A stretch of 33,129 bases of DNA from Hormiphora californensis (GCA_020137815.1 CM035360.1:5102121-5135249); one strand, 5' to 3'. Numbered from the stretch's first letter, positions 10,834 through 23,531 are shown. Notes: a model not told the origin generated them from the letters alone. Translations and numbers: made by a program.

Positions 10834-11770
10834 AAATTGTCGTTTGAAAAGCCCTGCCTTATCCCGCCAGCAGCGTTTGCCAAAATTTTCGTCCGATGTG
10901 ACCTTCGGTTCTGTTTCATCAATATCTTTTTGTGATCAGTCATGTACAATGCATGATATGGGCGAATCTTGAGCTCTGAAAGCTTGATACACGTATAGTG
11001 TAAGAGCGGGAGAGTCATATATTTTCTTATATTGACTCGATATAAATTGTGAAGTTCATATTCATATTCATATTCAACCTACATCGAATATATAGAACAG
11101 TGTGTCCTATTTTATCAGCGGGGGCCGCACAATGGCAGAAAATTCTATCAAATGTCTGGATGATCAATCAATATTTGCATCATGCGTGTTTGTGCACCTA
11201 TTAGGCAGAACTAAAATCCCCGCTATGTTCATCAGAAATTGGAGGCTACGTTCTCCGGCATGCACAACCGACGCGAATTTGCTATCGGCAGTGGCCAGCT
11301 ATAATCAGTAATACCGTACGTAGTCTTGTCTCGTGACGCCTGACACCCTATAAAATGTGTATTGTGTAATAATATGCTCTGTTAGTCAATGATGGCAGCT
11401 TAGTGAAATTACATATGTAGCCCAATAAAATGATGATTTCATCGTGTTCATACGCGATTTGACAAATGAAAGATATCCCGCTAATCCCGCTGACAAATCT
11501 GATATGGGAAAGTTTCTCTCGCAACCAGCTCAATATGTCCAATATATAAGCAGCCCTTCCTTTTATACTACATACTACATACTATACCCCTCCAATCTTC
11601 ATTGCATGTGACATGTTCATGTCTTCTAGTAGCTCATTCTGCGACATGTGTGTTACTGCCACACATCTGCTGCTACTTTAGCTCTCCCCATGCGGTATAC
11701 CTACTGCACTACTTAATCCTAATCCAATCTCTGAGCAGAGAGCTGTCAGTTATATCAACAAGTTGCTTGT

Positions 11771-11798
11771 CACACACACACACACACACACACACACG
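11771..11798. repeat. (CA)n microsatellite
   Basis: Fourteen CA units. Confidence 0.95.
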
Positions 11799-12520
11799 CT
11801 CTTCCACACGCTTCATTACAATTACGTGTCAGTGGTCTAGTGGTCCAGGATGTCTTGGGTATGTCAGCCGTGTGTACTTATACTCCTTTATAAAACAGTA
11901 AACACCGTCTTATCCTTCAAAAACCCATAATATATTAGCAGATATCATGTAATAATTCTTAGTCATTTTTGCTCTGCGTATCACTTAATTGTACAGATCT
12001 AATAGATCTATAAAGCATCGAGTCGTTCATTATGGAAGAGCTTTTTAACCAGCGATCCCACTATATTTTGCCAGTACCTCATCCCTATACCCAGCCGGAG
12101 AATAGCTAAATTGAGCTTGCTCAATATATATGTGTGTGTTTACCAGCTCCCCTGCAAATTACACGGATCGCTTCCCCAGCAGGTACTTAGCTACTGAGAT
12201 AAACCGTACACCTGCCCTTAATTAGCCATGACTTTATTCCGAAGGTCTTTTTTCTAGAGAATCAATGCAGGAAAATTCTGTACCAAGACCAAATTATGAC
12301 CCTTGATTCGATTGAAGCGGCCTATAACTAATCAAGGCGTGTATGTTTGAGTGATGCAGTCACCCTAGATAGAGAGTGGGAGCTGAGGGGCGGGAACACA
12401 AGCAAAAATGTTTCATCAAATTAACAGCCGTCCCTCCCTACCCTTAAAGGCTATCGCTGAGCTGCTCCAGTTATTTCTAGCAATCGACCTTACACTCGAG
12501 CCTTCAATACGACGTCCATT

Positions 12521-12580
12521 ATAGCCTTTAGGTTTAATTCATAGTCTTTAGGTTTAATTCATAGCCTTTAGGTTTAATCG
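12521..12580. repeat. 20-bp tandem repeat, 3 units
   Basis: Three units of ATAGCCTTTAGGTTTAATTC. The second has a C to T change and the third diverges at its last two bases. Confidence 0.9.
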
Positions 12581-13035
12581 CAGTCGTCATACATTTGAAA
12601 AATCTTACTAACTGTATTGAATATCAAAGTACAGCACGCTGCCTAAATAGGTTGTACCACCCATAATCCATATACGGCTTCCCAAGCAGTTTTAACACCA
12701 CCATCCGTGCACTGTCTGGCACGCCATTCGAGAACGGCCTGGACAGTCCGTGCACACATGTCGTTGGAATGTTGTCTAGACCCTCCTAGAGGTATGCCGC
12801 GGCATGAAATGTTCAACATCAGGAAATCCACCTTCTATTCATTATTCCAGAGCGCGCATAATAGCTTATATATGTAGGTAGGCTCTCTATTTACTATATA
12901 TACCTTTATATTAGTTGTATATTGCCGTTCATTTTTCTGCTTATCCCCCCCCTGAGTGCTGTTTGGTAGAAATCGTTTAGCGATCTAGGCTAATATTCTT
13001 CATGTTGATAGCATGAGTTTTACCCCGAATATTCA

Positions 13036-13039
<4 letters not shown>

Positions 13040-13081
<42 letters not shown>
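13040..13081. repeat. (CT)n microsatellite
   Basis: About 21 TC units. Confidence 0.95.
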
Positions 13082-13083
<2 letters not shown>

Positions 13084-13189
13084 ACTTTATGTGCAGAGCA
13101 GGGTTATATATTGCATACAGGGTGACGCAGTAAAGGTAGTGCAGCTGTTGGTGGTCGCATCTTTGTCTACCAGTGCTTATTCTTCACAG

Positions 13190-13191
<2 letters not shown>

Positions 13192-13238
<47 letters not shown>
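13192..13238. repeat. (CT)n microsatellite
   Basis: About 23 CT units, 110 bp from the previous array and in the same orientation. Confidence 0.95.
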
Positions 13239-13242
<4 letters not shown>

Positions 13243-13517
13243 TCATTGGGATTACAGGCAGGGAAAGTTACTCTTAGCTAGACCACAAGCCTACAGACAC
13301 TGATTGCCGTAACTTACTACTAGTCGAGTCTAGCAGTCTAGCACTAAGTCATGGCGACTTAGTGACATGACCTCGTGCACGCCTTCTAACTTTTCCTCTC
13401 TAACTCTGAGGTGAAGTGAGGGAAATTTGTGTCGGGATCATTCAAAGGGGGAGTTCTAGATTCTCTGGTCCAATGATGTCAACTGCTGCAATTGTCGGCA
13501 GCACCTTTTGTGCTGCT

Positions 13518-13925
13518 GCGTGGAAATTCAAAGATCAGAGAATAAATTATTTATTTTCCCTCAGTTCGAATGAATTGTTCATTCTATTTTTTTTGTTGCA
13601 TGAAAGTAGAAGAGATCGAGAATGATTTAGCAGGTGGAGTGAATTTTGTAAGAATTTCACGTCTCACGATGTATGGTTGTAAATTTCTGGAGACAACACC
13701 AAAATTATATGCATGGTTCCTGGAGTTGTTGCTGGGTAGAAATTCAAAGAGAAAATAAATTATTTAATATTTATTTTCCCTTGCAGTTTGAATGAATTGT
13801 TCATACTATTTTTTATGTTGCATGAATGATTTAGCAGGTGGAGTGAATTTTGTAAGAATTTCACGTCCCACGATGTATGGTTGTAAATTTCTGAAGACAC
13901 CATATGCCTGGTTCCTGGAGTTCGA
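13518..13925. repeat. About 220-bp tandem duplication
   Basis: Copy 1 is about 13518-13733 and copy 2 about 13736-13925. Shared blocks include GAATGAATTGTTCAT, ATGATTTAGCAGGTGGAGTG, ATGTATGGTTGTAAATTTCT and TGGTTCCTGGAGTT. Copy 2 lacks a short internal piece (the AAAGTAGAAGAGATCGAG segment) and has other small indels. Open frames cross both copies, but they are disrupted differently in each and do not look conserved as protein. Confidence 0.85.
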
Positions 13926-14040
13926 ATTTATATGTAGCCTTTGCATCGATATAAAGTGCATTATGACAGAACTTTGCAGTAGACTTGTGTGGCTTTATAT
14001 CACTCGGAGGATGTTGGAAAAATGAGGAGACCGAGATCCA

Positions 14041-14054
14041 GAGGGAGAGAGAGA

Positions 14055-14132
<78 letters not shown>
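14041..14132. repeat. (GA)n microsatellite
   Basis: About 45 GA units with one GTGA interruption near the left end. Confidence 0.96.
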
Positions 14133-14133
<1 letters not shown>

Positions 14134-15454
14134 AGAGACTGAGGTGCGAGAGATGACGAGAGTACTCGAAGGGGAGATGAGACTGAAAGCAGAAGAGAGC
14201 CAGCACGAGCATAGAGGCAGAGTCTGACGACGAGATGCCTGACGACATGAGGGTCTTATAGTTCTCCCTAATGACCCAGAGCTCATAGCCTGAGAGGTGT
14301 GGATATGACCTGCTGAGACTGCCATGTGTGGGAGGAGCGATCGAGCAGAGAGACGTGAGCGAGAGAGAGAGGCGACAGTACGAGCTTGGGCTCCGGTAGG
14401 ATAGAGGACAATGACGAGATGCTATGGAATGATATTTCGACTTCTCATCATCTACAAGCCTATATAGTGGTCGGTATCGCGGTTCAGAGGGTAAGGTTTG
14501 TTCAGCATTGCACAGTAGGACGAGTCAGGCAAGTTAGATGAGATTGTCATTGAGATAATTATTTTATATCCCTGATTTTGAGTCGAGAGAGACTCCGTAG
14601 AATAGAATAAGTTCGCTGTGGAGGACGGTTGTAGAGATGGGGGGAGAAGGAAGGTCAGCAGAAGTAGTCCTCCTCAATCAGTTATACGTACACGTGAAGG
14701 AGGTCAGCATGCAATGTTAAGGCTAGAGTATCATAAGAGTACGTTGAGTCAGCTGTCAATGTAGTGCACTCGCCCAATCATGGCACACAACAGCTGAACC
14801 AGACTAGTCAATCGTCTCGACGTATCATATATATATCTCGATCGTCTGATCAAATATTCATTCAAGACAATATTATAGAGGGATATATTGCTAGGAGAGA
14901 TCTAGTTCCTGATCATTGTGATTCATCTTTTTTTTGATAGTGCCTGCCTGGTCAATAATCGAGAGGGACAGTACTAAAAGTAATTTTGATAGTTTTGTAG
15001 GTTGATGATCTTTGTAGACATTTAACTTTGACGATCGTATTATTTGACGTATCTATCAAATCAACTGATCCATTAGCATCGTGACATCTAACCCCACTTT
15101 ATCAATGTCATATACCCATCTCCCCCACTAGATCTTTATAGCATGGTCGCATAATAAAAGCTACAAAATGCAGTTAGCTGTGTGCAATAGCCTTGATCTG
15201 CAATGTATGCTCATTGCTCTCCCTGCTGCACACGAATGATATATTTATTATATCTCTGGGAATAAATATTAAATCCCACAAATATTTTGTATATCTCTCC
15301 ATCTTTCTCTTTTTTAAGCCTTTTTCCCTCTCCATCTCCTCCCATCACTATAGCTCCCCTGCAGCTCCCATGGCTTCATATCGATACTGCCCCCGGCACC
15401 TTGCATGTTCCGCCCCCAATTGATTGATCACTTGCTCTTCATTATGAAACAGGG

Positions 15455-15750
15455 TGAGAGAGAGAGATAGAGAGAGAGGGGGGGGGAGAGATAGAAAGAT
15501 AAAGATTAGATACTGTAGATTGATATGGAGAGGGAGAGAGAGAGAGAGAGAGAGAGTACATGAGTGATGATCGAAGGTCGAAGGAGATTGAGAAGAGCTA
15601 TGGGAGGGACCTCATATCATAGCTAGGTAAAGATAGAAAGGTAGAGAGGTAGGGAGAGAGGGATAGAAAGGAAGGTAGAGAGGGAGGGATAGAGATCAGA
15701 GAGAGGAAGATATAGAAACGAAGAGAGAAGGAGATAAGAGAGATAAAAAG
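15455..15750. repeat. Purine-rich degenerate GA/GATA tract
   Basis: About 300 bp almost entirely of A and G on the + strand, mixing GAGAGA runs (notably 15534-15556) with AGATAGAAAGG-like units. It looks like a decayed microsatellite or minisatellite. Confidence 0.7.
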
Positions 15751-15830
15751 AATCTCTGCTATGACATCACTGATTCAGATTGCATCAAAATTTTCATACT
15801 AATCTCAGCCTGTGCTGCATCTTCAAACGT

Positions 15831-15872
15831 ACACAATGCAGTATTAATACTACACAATGCAGTATTAATACT
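15831..15872. repeat. 21-bp tandem duplication
   Basis: Two copies of ACACAATGCAGTATTAATAC plus T, identical to each other. Confidence 0.9.
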
Positions 15873-16255
15873 AGTAGTACGCACTACCATTGTTTGGCTC
15901 ACACCGTCATTTTATTTCATAAAATGAACGCACTCTGTGAGGTTTCGGTAGATCAACACAAATCACAATCAGTAGACAGTTTCAACTTGATTGACTCTAT
16001 AACTAACCCCCTTTCTGTGAAGTTGGCAGTTCAATTGATATTATGATCTTAGCGATATTATACCTCGAGCATCTATCTTTTTTCCTAAGAACTTGCCTGT
16101 GAAATTAATTTTATTTTTGACGCATCTCGGTTTCAATTTGAAGGCAATTTCTTTCGAGGTCACACACTCCATAGTTTCCTCAGCTCATCGAGTACTATAG
16201 TAGGTCGAGTAGTGAGGGGGCTTACGGGTCTGTACATTACTATTGGTAAATGATG

Positions 16256-16270
16256 AGAGAGAGAGAGGGG

Positions 16271-16302
<32 letters not shown>

Positions 16303-16353
16303 GGGGAGAGAGAGAGAGAGAGAGATAGATAGAGAGAGAGAGAGAAAGAGATA
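16256..16353. repeat. Interrupted (GA)n microsatellite
   Basis: GA units with GGGG and GATA interruptions over about 95 bp. Confidence 0.93.
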
Positions 16354-18176
16354 GGGGTGCAGGACACACACATGTGTGATGATTAATCATAAAACTTATA
16401 CCAAATGCAGCTCCGAGCGTAGTGCACTGCTGCACCACATCGGCACATCGTTATCATCACAGATATTAGAATATGCACTAATTTTAGTTTTTTACTAGAT
16501 TGTTTCATGGGTACGGTACGGCGTACGGTGTGAGCCACACAATTATTTATCTAGATTTATTAGATTTAATCCATTCAAAAAGTATCTTCAACGCGAACGT
16601 GATGACAAATTTATTGGGTAAATTAATACGTGCTTACAGTTTGCTCTAACTTGTTACAGCTAGTATTTACCACATTTTACATTTTCTCTTTCACAGAAAT
16701 TAGTTTCGTCTTTGAATATTTTTCAGCGGTATTTAGAGGAAACTAGCTTCTCTTTTAGCGACATAATAATCTCGACTGCAACAGATCATTCGTCCTGCAG
16801 TTTTTATCTCAAACCCATTCTTTGTTATGTTCTAACTCTCATTTAGATTTGCGGGGCACAGAGAGGGAGGGTCCAACAAGGCAACCCATTCTCTCCCCTC
16901 TCAACCCATCCTCTCCCCTCTCTTTCATCCCGAAACCCTTCTATCCAACATCTTCTTGTTGTATTACACCAGCTTTCTCCACTATTTCTACTGATCATGT
17001 GTTGTAGCTTTATAAGGTGTGTGTTATACGTGACTATATAACTTTGTTGATTACACTTGAGTAATTCTCCTTAGTGGCCGCTGGATCATGATCAGTGATA
17101 GAGTCACGGTCTAATAGATACCATCAGATATATCGGAACTCTTAACATTGGCTCTAAACCTACTATTGAGATCATGGCTAATGGTTTTCCATTCTTCCGA
17201 AATGCACTTTGAGATTATTCTTTTTATTTCTCTGCCCGGCTGACTGCATTCACCCAGATATCTGGATCTGCAGATGGCATAGTAGTGCTAGAAATTAGGG
17301 AATAGAAAGTTGTACATACATGCTAGTAAAATTGTAGTATCGATATATTCGATGGCCGTGGTAACATCCGCAATAAGTACACGTATATTACACATGTTCC
17401 TCAGCTTCATGAAATACTTCAGGTGTGTGGGTGTGAATAATGAATTCACACTTTACTTCTCAGTATATTATATGTGTTCGCTGCGGTTCTGCACTGTAGG
17501 TAGAGTGTAGCAATTCCTCAATAAAATATGGCGTATGGCAGCTCAGGCTGCTAAGAACTAATTTCACTTTCTTACTGTGGCTATGACAATTAATTTAACT
17601 TGTTATTTTATATTTTTTCACATACTAAATTATGCATATCGCATGATTGTTCACACGTGTGTGATGTGTGTCTCTCTCCCTTTCTTAAAACTGCCGCACT
17701 GATGTAATGTCAGTTATTTGATTGCTATCTGATGGCGTGCTGAAAAACCTGTACAAGTACACCATGTACATCTGCCTGTGTACATAAGAACTGCTCTGAA
17801 GTTCAAATGAGCAGCCCTACTTTGAATTAAGTTATTTTTTTAAGCCGTATACTGGTACATCTGATCTCTTGTACGTGAAAACAACAATAAAACTCTTAGT
17901 TCAGTACGGCTATTTTGGGCCCTCTCCCCATCTCTCTCCCTCTCTATTGCCTTCCCCTATAACCTCTTAGTCACTCTTACCTCCTATAACATGGGTGTCC
18001 ACCTTTTAGCACTTTCAATATATAATGCCCATGTTCTCTGCTTATGTTTAGTTTCGGTTTATCGGTGAGAGACTGCATAGCATCTGACGAGAAAGATATA
18101 GAGTTCCTGTACCCTAGTAAAGAGCTACTATAACTGCAGCATCAGAACGAGTGCCCATACCCTCAGTTAAAAAGCT

Positions 18177-19363
18177 ATGGTTTACAATGATTCTGATGTT
18201 CCTATCTATGACCGGTATGTGATTTCTGATTCCTCACCGTCTATAATCTTGAGCTAACCTACCCGTGAAACAGAGGGCCGATCACGGGCAAAGAAATTCC
18301 CGACGGCATCGCAAACTCAATAGTTTTCATGGAAATAGTTGAACGATTTCTAGTTTCCAGCTATCCCCTCTTCTTCTTTCAGGGCCCTCCGTGTATCCTC
18401 CATGTCCTTGTTTTGTGTTGTTGCTGTGGTGGGGAACCTCTTCTTCATAGTCTCCTACGCTCAGCTCCGGTGGTTACGGACTGCACGACATGCCTATATT
18501 ATCAACCTGGCGGTAGCTGATCTTATAATGGGTGAGTTGCATTGATAATATCAAGCAGAAATGATTAGTTAAGCTGGTATGGTTTCCAGGCCCACTTTTT
18601 GCTTCTCTTGAAATCAATTGAATCCCAATCATCGTTCTCCATTCTCCAGTCATGTATTACATCCAAATCATCGTCCCAATTGTCTACCTATCCTCTATTC
18701 CTGTATTTCTATATCATAATTCGATCTCATTTCCAGGTTGTTTTAGTATGCCAATGACTATAGGATCACTGCTAAGGAAGGAATGGATTTTCGCGGGAAC
18801 CTTCGGGGACTCTTTTACCTGCGAACTATCGGCCTTCCTTGATAATACAATGATAGGTAACTCAAGCTTAGTTGTAGAATCTCAGTTCATGTAACAGCTC
18901 CTTTTTGCAAACATATTATCTGTATCACATCTTCCTGAGACCCATTGTACTTTTAAGTTAAACCATAGCTGAGCGGTCGACGGTCGTCAGTACGGTTAAG
19001 TTTTTCTTGCCTTTTGTCTCTTGATAAAAGTGGGTGGGGCACCGCTGAGAGAAAAGAAGAGGTTGAGATAGATATTAGACAAAGAGAGGAGTAAAAGAGC
19101 TAGAAAGATATTATTCAGAATTAATGCTCATTTGATTGTGTAACATTTACATTATAATACCTCTCCCAAGTGGGGTAGACCCGGCTAATTCTGGCGAGTA
19201 GGTTATAAAAGTCGCAATTCTGTGTGTAGTGAGAGAGAGAGGGAGTGGGAGAGAGAGAATTATGGTAGCATGTTAGTCCAGTGCAGTGCAGTGCGGGGCC
19301 ACAGCTGGATTAGTCTTCTTCGTCTGTCTGAGTACCTGACCCTCTTTACTTCTCTCCCCCCCC

Positions 19364-19432
<69 letters not shown>

Positions 19433-22400
19433 ATCCTCTCTCTCTCTCCTTCCTCCTGCACCACTTGGATATATAGCTACTAAGCTAGTCGTTATAATCA
19501 ATGAGATTGGAAGTGGCAATGCATAGATGGGTAATCACTGTGTGTTAGACCTCGATCTTGCAATCTGATAACGAAGAAGTATATATTACAGTGTGTGCAA
19601 GAGCTTCTATTTGGAATCTATAAATTGTGCACTGCCATTTGAAATTAAAAGGTGGCTTGGCTAACTAATTCAAATCTAAAACTAATTTTTCAACAATTTA
19701 AAAAAGCATTACAATTCATCATCAGTATTATATCACAATTCCATATTATTTCACCTCTTATTTCACCTGCAGGGTGTAGTGTGTGGTTTCTGGCGCTGAG
19801 CTCCTTTGACCGTTATGTATACATTTGTAAACCTCTACACTACAACAGCATTATGACAACAAAACGAGTCAAGATATCTGCAGGTAGGCGACACAATTGT
19901 TATTTTATGTAGTCGGGTTGTGAAACGAGCTTCTTATGACTTATGACTACCTAGTCTCACCAGATAAAGTTTGACAAGAAACTACCAAAATATGAATTAT
20001 GAAGGCAGATAATTCACGAAGGGTTTTAATACTCACCCATCCTCCCTCCCCTACAGGATGTGTTTGGGTGACAGCTGTGGTGTTAGCCTCCATGCCAATA
20101 CTGTGTTGGGGTGTCTACGCCTACTCAGAATTCTCCCACAACTGTGGTCTTGACTTTGGGGAAGGAATACACAGGTATTGACATGATCCTTTCTGGGGGT
20201 GTCCTTTACTCCTTTCTGTCGCGACATAATGGGCAGGTCTCTCCGTCCAAAATTGAGATTCCAACCATATAGTGTATATGGTCAAGTTTCTGGTCGTTGC
20301 GAGGATTTTGGGAAAAGTTGGTGTTGGATTTTCCACCAAAATTTTTAAAACCTTTATTAGGACATCTTAGAGTACTTGAATCAACATAAAATTTAGTATA
20401 CTTATATAAATATGTTTAAATTAGTATACTACATGTGTTTTAGAACTTCAACTCAAATAATGTGGAGCCCAAGGCCAACGATACTAAATGCTCTCTGGAT
20501 TTTTAGGTTTTATCGGTTTAGCAGTCGGACCTTTTTAAAAATTAAGATAATTTATGAAACTAAACCGTGATTACCGATGAGTAACGATTTGCTCATAATT
20601 TGCGGAGCCAGAGCTGCTTGAAGGGGAAGCTTTTTTATTGCCCATTTGAGGAAAGATAAACATAATTTTAGCTTCTAAAATTAATAGAACTCCTTTCCTA
20701 AATGTTAAAAATAAATATCCATGCTAAAAAAATGTACCCTGATATGCTCATATTGTGTGGAGCAGGTGTTATATTCATGGGTCCAAATTATTATTTTTAA
20801 CTTCGATACTTTGCAGGTTTAATTCACGAGCAATCAAGCTAAAAATGTATGCTAAGTGGCAACAATAACATACCAGTACTTATTTTATCAGTAATTTAAT
20901 CTTATGACTCAAAATTTGTGGAGCAAAACATGATTTCCCCCTCCATTTTCGCAGTATAAATTATCTCCTTGAATATTAACAGAATAAGTTTTATTTGCAT
21001 CAAAATAACGTTCATCAGACCGTAATATTACAGTACATAATAATATTGCCTAATCATGGGACTCAAATTGTGTGGAGCAATTACACATAAAACCATGGAA
21101 TACCATTAGTTACTTTGGCCTTGATAAATCGATTTATATTACAACCAATTGAGTATTTAACCAAATGTTAGTTATAATTTAACCAAGCATTAGTATAGCC
21201 TTACTCAAAATCAGGGGAGCAATGATTTTCCTCTCTGAGAATCAGAAACAGAGCATGCCATAAGGTTTTTGTGCGAATTTTGTGACTGTCTGGACACAAA
21301 TACGGCTCCTTTAGGGGCGCCTCCACACAAATTGAGTAACTTTTTCTGGTTGAAATGGTAAATTGTTGGTGCCAAATTATCTGCACAACTAATTTTTTAA
21401 ATCAAGAACCGGTTTAACAGCAACTCAAACGATTCGGAGCAGTTTTTGTCAAAAAATCAGTATTTGCTCCACATATTTTGAGTTAGTATCTTCGAAATAT
21501 ACAAGAATCTTGCTCCACTATCGTTTTGTCAAGTTAATTCACTTATTTAAAGAAGCTACCCCTAATACTTTTTGACTTATTACTCTATTTGGAAGTAAAA
21601 CTACAGATCGGTCAACGACTGTATTTTGACTATATGGAAAAATCGGCTCCACACTAATTTGAGTAAACTTTTTGATCCAGCTGATGACTCCATGAGCTCC
21701 TAAAATGTCTCTAGAATCAAATAGTTTATAAATAAAATGTTAATTTAAAATGTAAGTAACCCCAATGAGTAAGATTTGCTACAAAAATCGATGTGCTCCG
21801 CACAATTTGAGTTCCCGACTTTTCATTTTTAAGCAGTATAGGTAGATATAATTTGATTAAACATATACGAAAATTTCATGGAGAAAGGATGAAAAACATC
21901 TCCTCCAGAGGGGGCTCCGCACAATTTTGCTCCGCACGTGTTAAAACGGCTATAACTTTGCTTTAGAGCAAGCAATTGAGTTCTAGTTTTCATAGAAATT
22001 TAGAGTAAACAATTGTACACCGGTATAGTGGTATTATGAGTACCAGTTATCATAGGAACATATTGAAATATCTAAATGAAAATTTGTGAAAAATCCTCGC
22101 AACGACCAGAAACTTGACCATATGACGTAGTTGTTTACCGAACGTCCCGCCCAAATGTGTGTCCATAGTTAGGACTATTCTTCATCTCCTCCCAGGTATT
22201 ATTTCTTGGTATACGCAGTCCTGGTTATCCTGATACCTGTTGCGTTAACCCTGGTTAACTTTATGGGGATACTGATTGACCTCAACACATCATCCCTGGG
22301 GGATGGGAGAAAGATGCTGGAATCTAACAAGGGGGCCATTGTAAGTGGGGTATATGACGTCATATAGGATGATGACGTGATAATATTGTAAGTTCAAAGT

Positions 22401-23531
22401 TTATCATATAATAATGACGTCATGATATCATTCCATGATGTCATTTCATGATGTGACGTCATGTAATGATTATAGGATGTAGATAAATCACTCGTTTATT
22501 TTAATCAATCTTGAATTAATCTATGATTATATATCCCCCCCCTTTCAGATGACATTGCTCGTGTTGACGTTAGCCTTTGTGGTCTGTTCCCTTCCTCTCT
22601 TCATCTCTGCAGTGATCATCTGGTTCGATCAAACTAAAGGAACCAATATGCCGCCTCAACTTAGTAAGTCTATAATTTTCTACTCAGCAAATAGTCCCTA
22701 CAAAGTTAGATGAATATTAATTTTTAAGTAAGGTAACATCGTTTGTTATATCAAATATTTTAGATCCATGATCTCTTCAATCTAAATATCCATTATCCCA
22801 GGTTTCTCTACGAAAAGATCTAAATATCCATTATCCCAGGTTTGGCGTTCCATTGGATGCTCTACCTGAATAGCGGAGTGAATCCTCTACTGTACGGGCT
22901 ACTAAACCCTAAACTCCGGGACCATTATACTGGGTTGTTGTCGTGTAGAGACAAAACTAAACTAACCATGGTGAGTAGGGTTTAAAGGTTTTCTGTTTAT
23001 AGGTTCAGACATTGGTTGGTGAAAAATACAACTTTATTATTTGTATTCGATAAGGAGTTTGTTTGTGTGTCAGAATGAATTTTATATTTATATGTGACTA
23101 CTGGAAGTGGTAGTAATCTAGAGTTGACAAATTACTTATAGCTCCTGTAATCAAAACAGGATGGAAATCACATACCAATATATCAATATACCAAGCCTTG
23201 GCCAATGGCCATGGCCTTCTTATCTCTCTCTTTCTCTCTCACTTTCTTTCTCTCTCACCCCTCCCGCAGTCCCCCTCCCATCTCTCTCTATCATCTATCT
23301 GTCCATCTGTCTATTTTTTTCCGGCCTACCCATCCTCATTCCCCAGCTCTATTTCTCTGAACCAATTCTCCCCAGGTAAACAACAGTGGCGGAAAGAGGC
23401 CACATGTCCCCCGGAGCCCTGCTCTCTCTGCTCGAAACTCCCCGGTTATGCAGGCAGTCAGTTACTGTGGGAACAATAGAAGTGCCACACATAACAAGGT
23501 CGGAGCAGCGGTTATCGCCGATGTGGGATGA
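18177..23531 (+). CDS. Class A GPCR with aminergic-type binding residues, 9 exons, 360 aa
   Basis: Seven-helix rhodopsin-class receptor, complete. Exons: 18177-18214, 18383-18531, 18737-18856, 19773-19883, 20057-20174, 22196-22340, 22549-22663, 22840-22970, 23376-23531. All phases agree and the total is 1083 nt. Landmarks: N1.50 (31), LAVAD with D2.50 (59), C3.25 (91), D3.32 (98), DRY at 115-117, W4.50 (143), loop-2 Cys 169, P5.50 (193), CSLP in TM6 with P6.50 (243), W7.40 (271), Y7.43 (274) and NPLLY (280-284). D3.32 with W7.40 and Y7.43 is the pattern of biogenic-amine receptors. TM5 lacks the serines that bind catechols, W6.48 is Ser and E6.30 is Asn. The N-terminus is very short (MVYNDSDVPIYDR) with one NDS glycosylation site. 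This first exon was chosen because only its frame and donor give phase 2 into TM1; a start at Met 18402 would remove it. Loop 3 is short, and the tail (about 290-360) is Ser-, Arg- and Asn-rich. The ligand is unknown. Confidence 0.87.
19363..19448. repeat. (CT)n microsatellite in GPCR intron 3
   Basis: About 40 CT units with a few C-run and CAT interruptions. It lies in the 916-bp intron between the TM2-TM3 exon and the DRY exon. Confidence 0.95.
20276..22123. mobile_element. 1.85-kb inverted-repeat element in GPCR intron 5
   Basis: A perfect 34-bp inverted repeat (20276-20309 with 22090-22123, containing GGTCAAGTTTCTGGTCGTTG) bounds a segment filling most of the 2-kb intron. Weaker inverted similarity may extend outward to about 20225 and 22170. 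Inside, a degenerate motif CTCAAATTGTGTGGAGC recurs on the + strand near 20451, 20591, 20746, 20906, 21061, 21203 and 21423, and as GCTCCACACAATTTGAG near 21318, 21466, 21644, 21795 and 21913. Spacing is about 115-180 bp and orientation switches at about 21.3 kb. No long open frame and no clear target duplication is seen. Best read as a non-autonomous foldback-like element. Confidence 0.78.
22355..22461. promoter_or_regulatory. Cluster of three CRE-type palindromes in GPCR intron 6
   Basis: TGACGTCA occurs perfectly at 22355-22362, 22415-22422 and 22454-22461, with a half-site TGACGTGA at 22373. This is the consensus for CREB/ATF bZIP factors. Surrounding CATGATATCAT/CATGATGTCAT sequence is itself repetitive, so the cluster may have grown by small duplications instead of selection. 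Confidence 0.45.
22777..22843 (+). repeat. Duplicated splice-acceptor segment before GPCR exon 8
   Basis: A 25-bp block containing CTAAATATCCATTATCCCAG is present twice, offset by 38 bp, so two identical acceptors exist (AG at 22800-22801 and 22838-22839). Only the second keeps the frame through TM7. The first adds 38 nt and runs into a TGA. Confidence 0.85.

Larger units (their letters stand above)
9683..18176. other. Gene-poor intergenic region
   Basis: After the transporter's 3' UTR, no coding exon can be supported on either strand for about 8.5 kb. Open frames here are short, lack motifs, or read through microsatellites. The region holds a hairpin element, several GA/CT arrays, an AC array and three small tandem duplications, listed separately. 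The last few hundred bases should include the GPCR promoter, but no core motif stands out. Confidence 0.6.

Noticed and set aside
20276-22123. CRISPR-like regular spacing of a short motif
   Set aside because: Repeats are degenerate, switch orientation, lie in a eukaryotic intron and are bounded by inverted repeats; not a CRISPR array.
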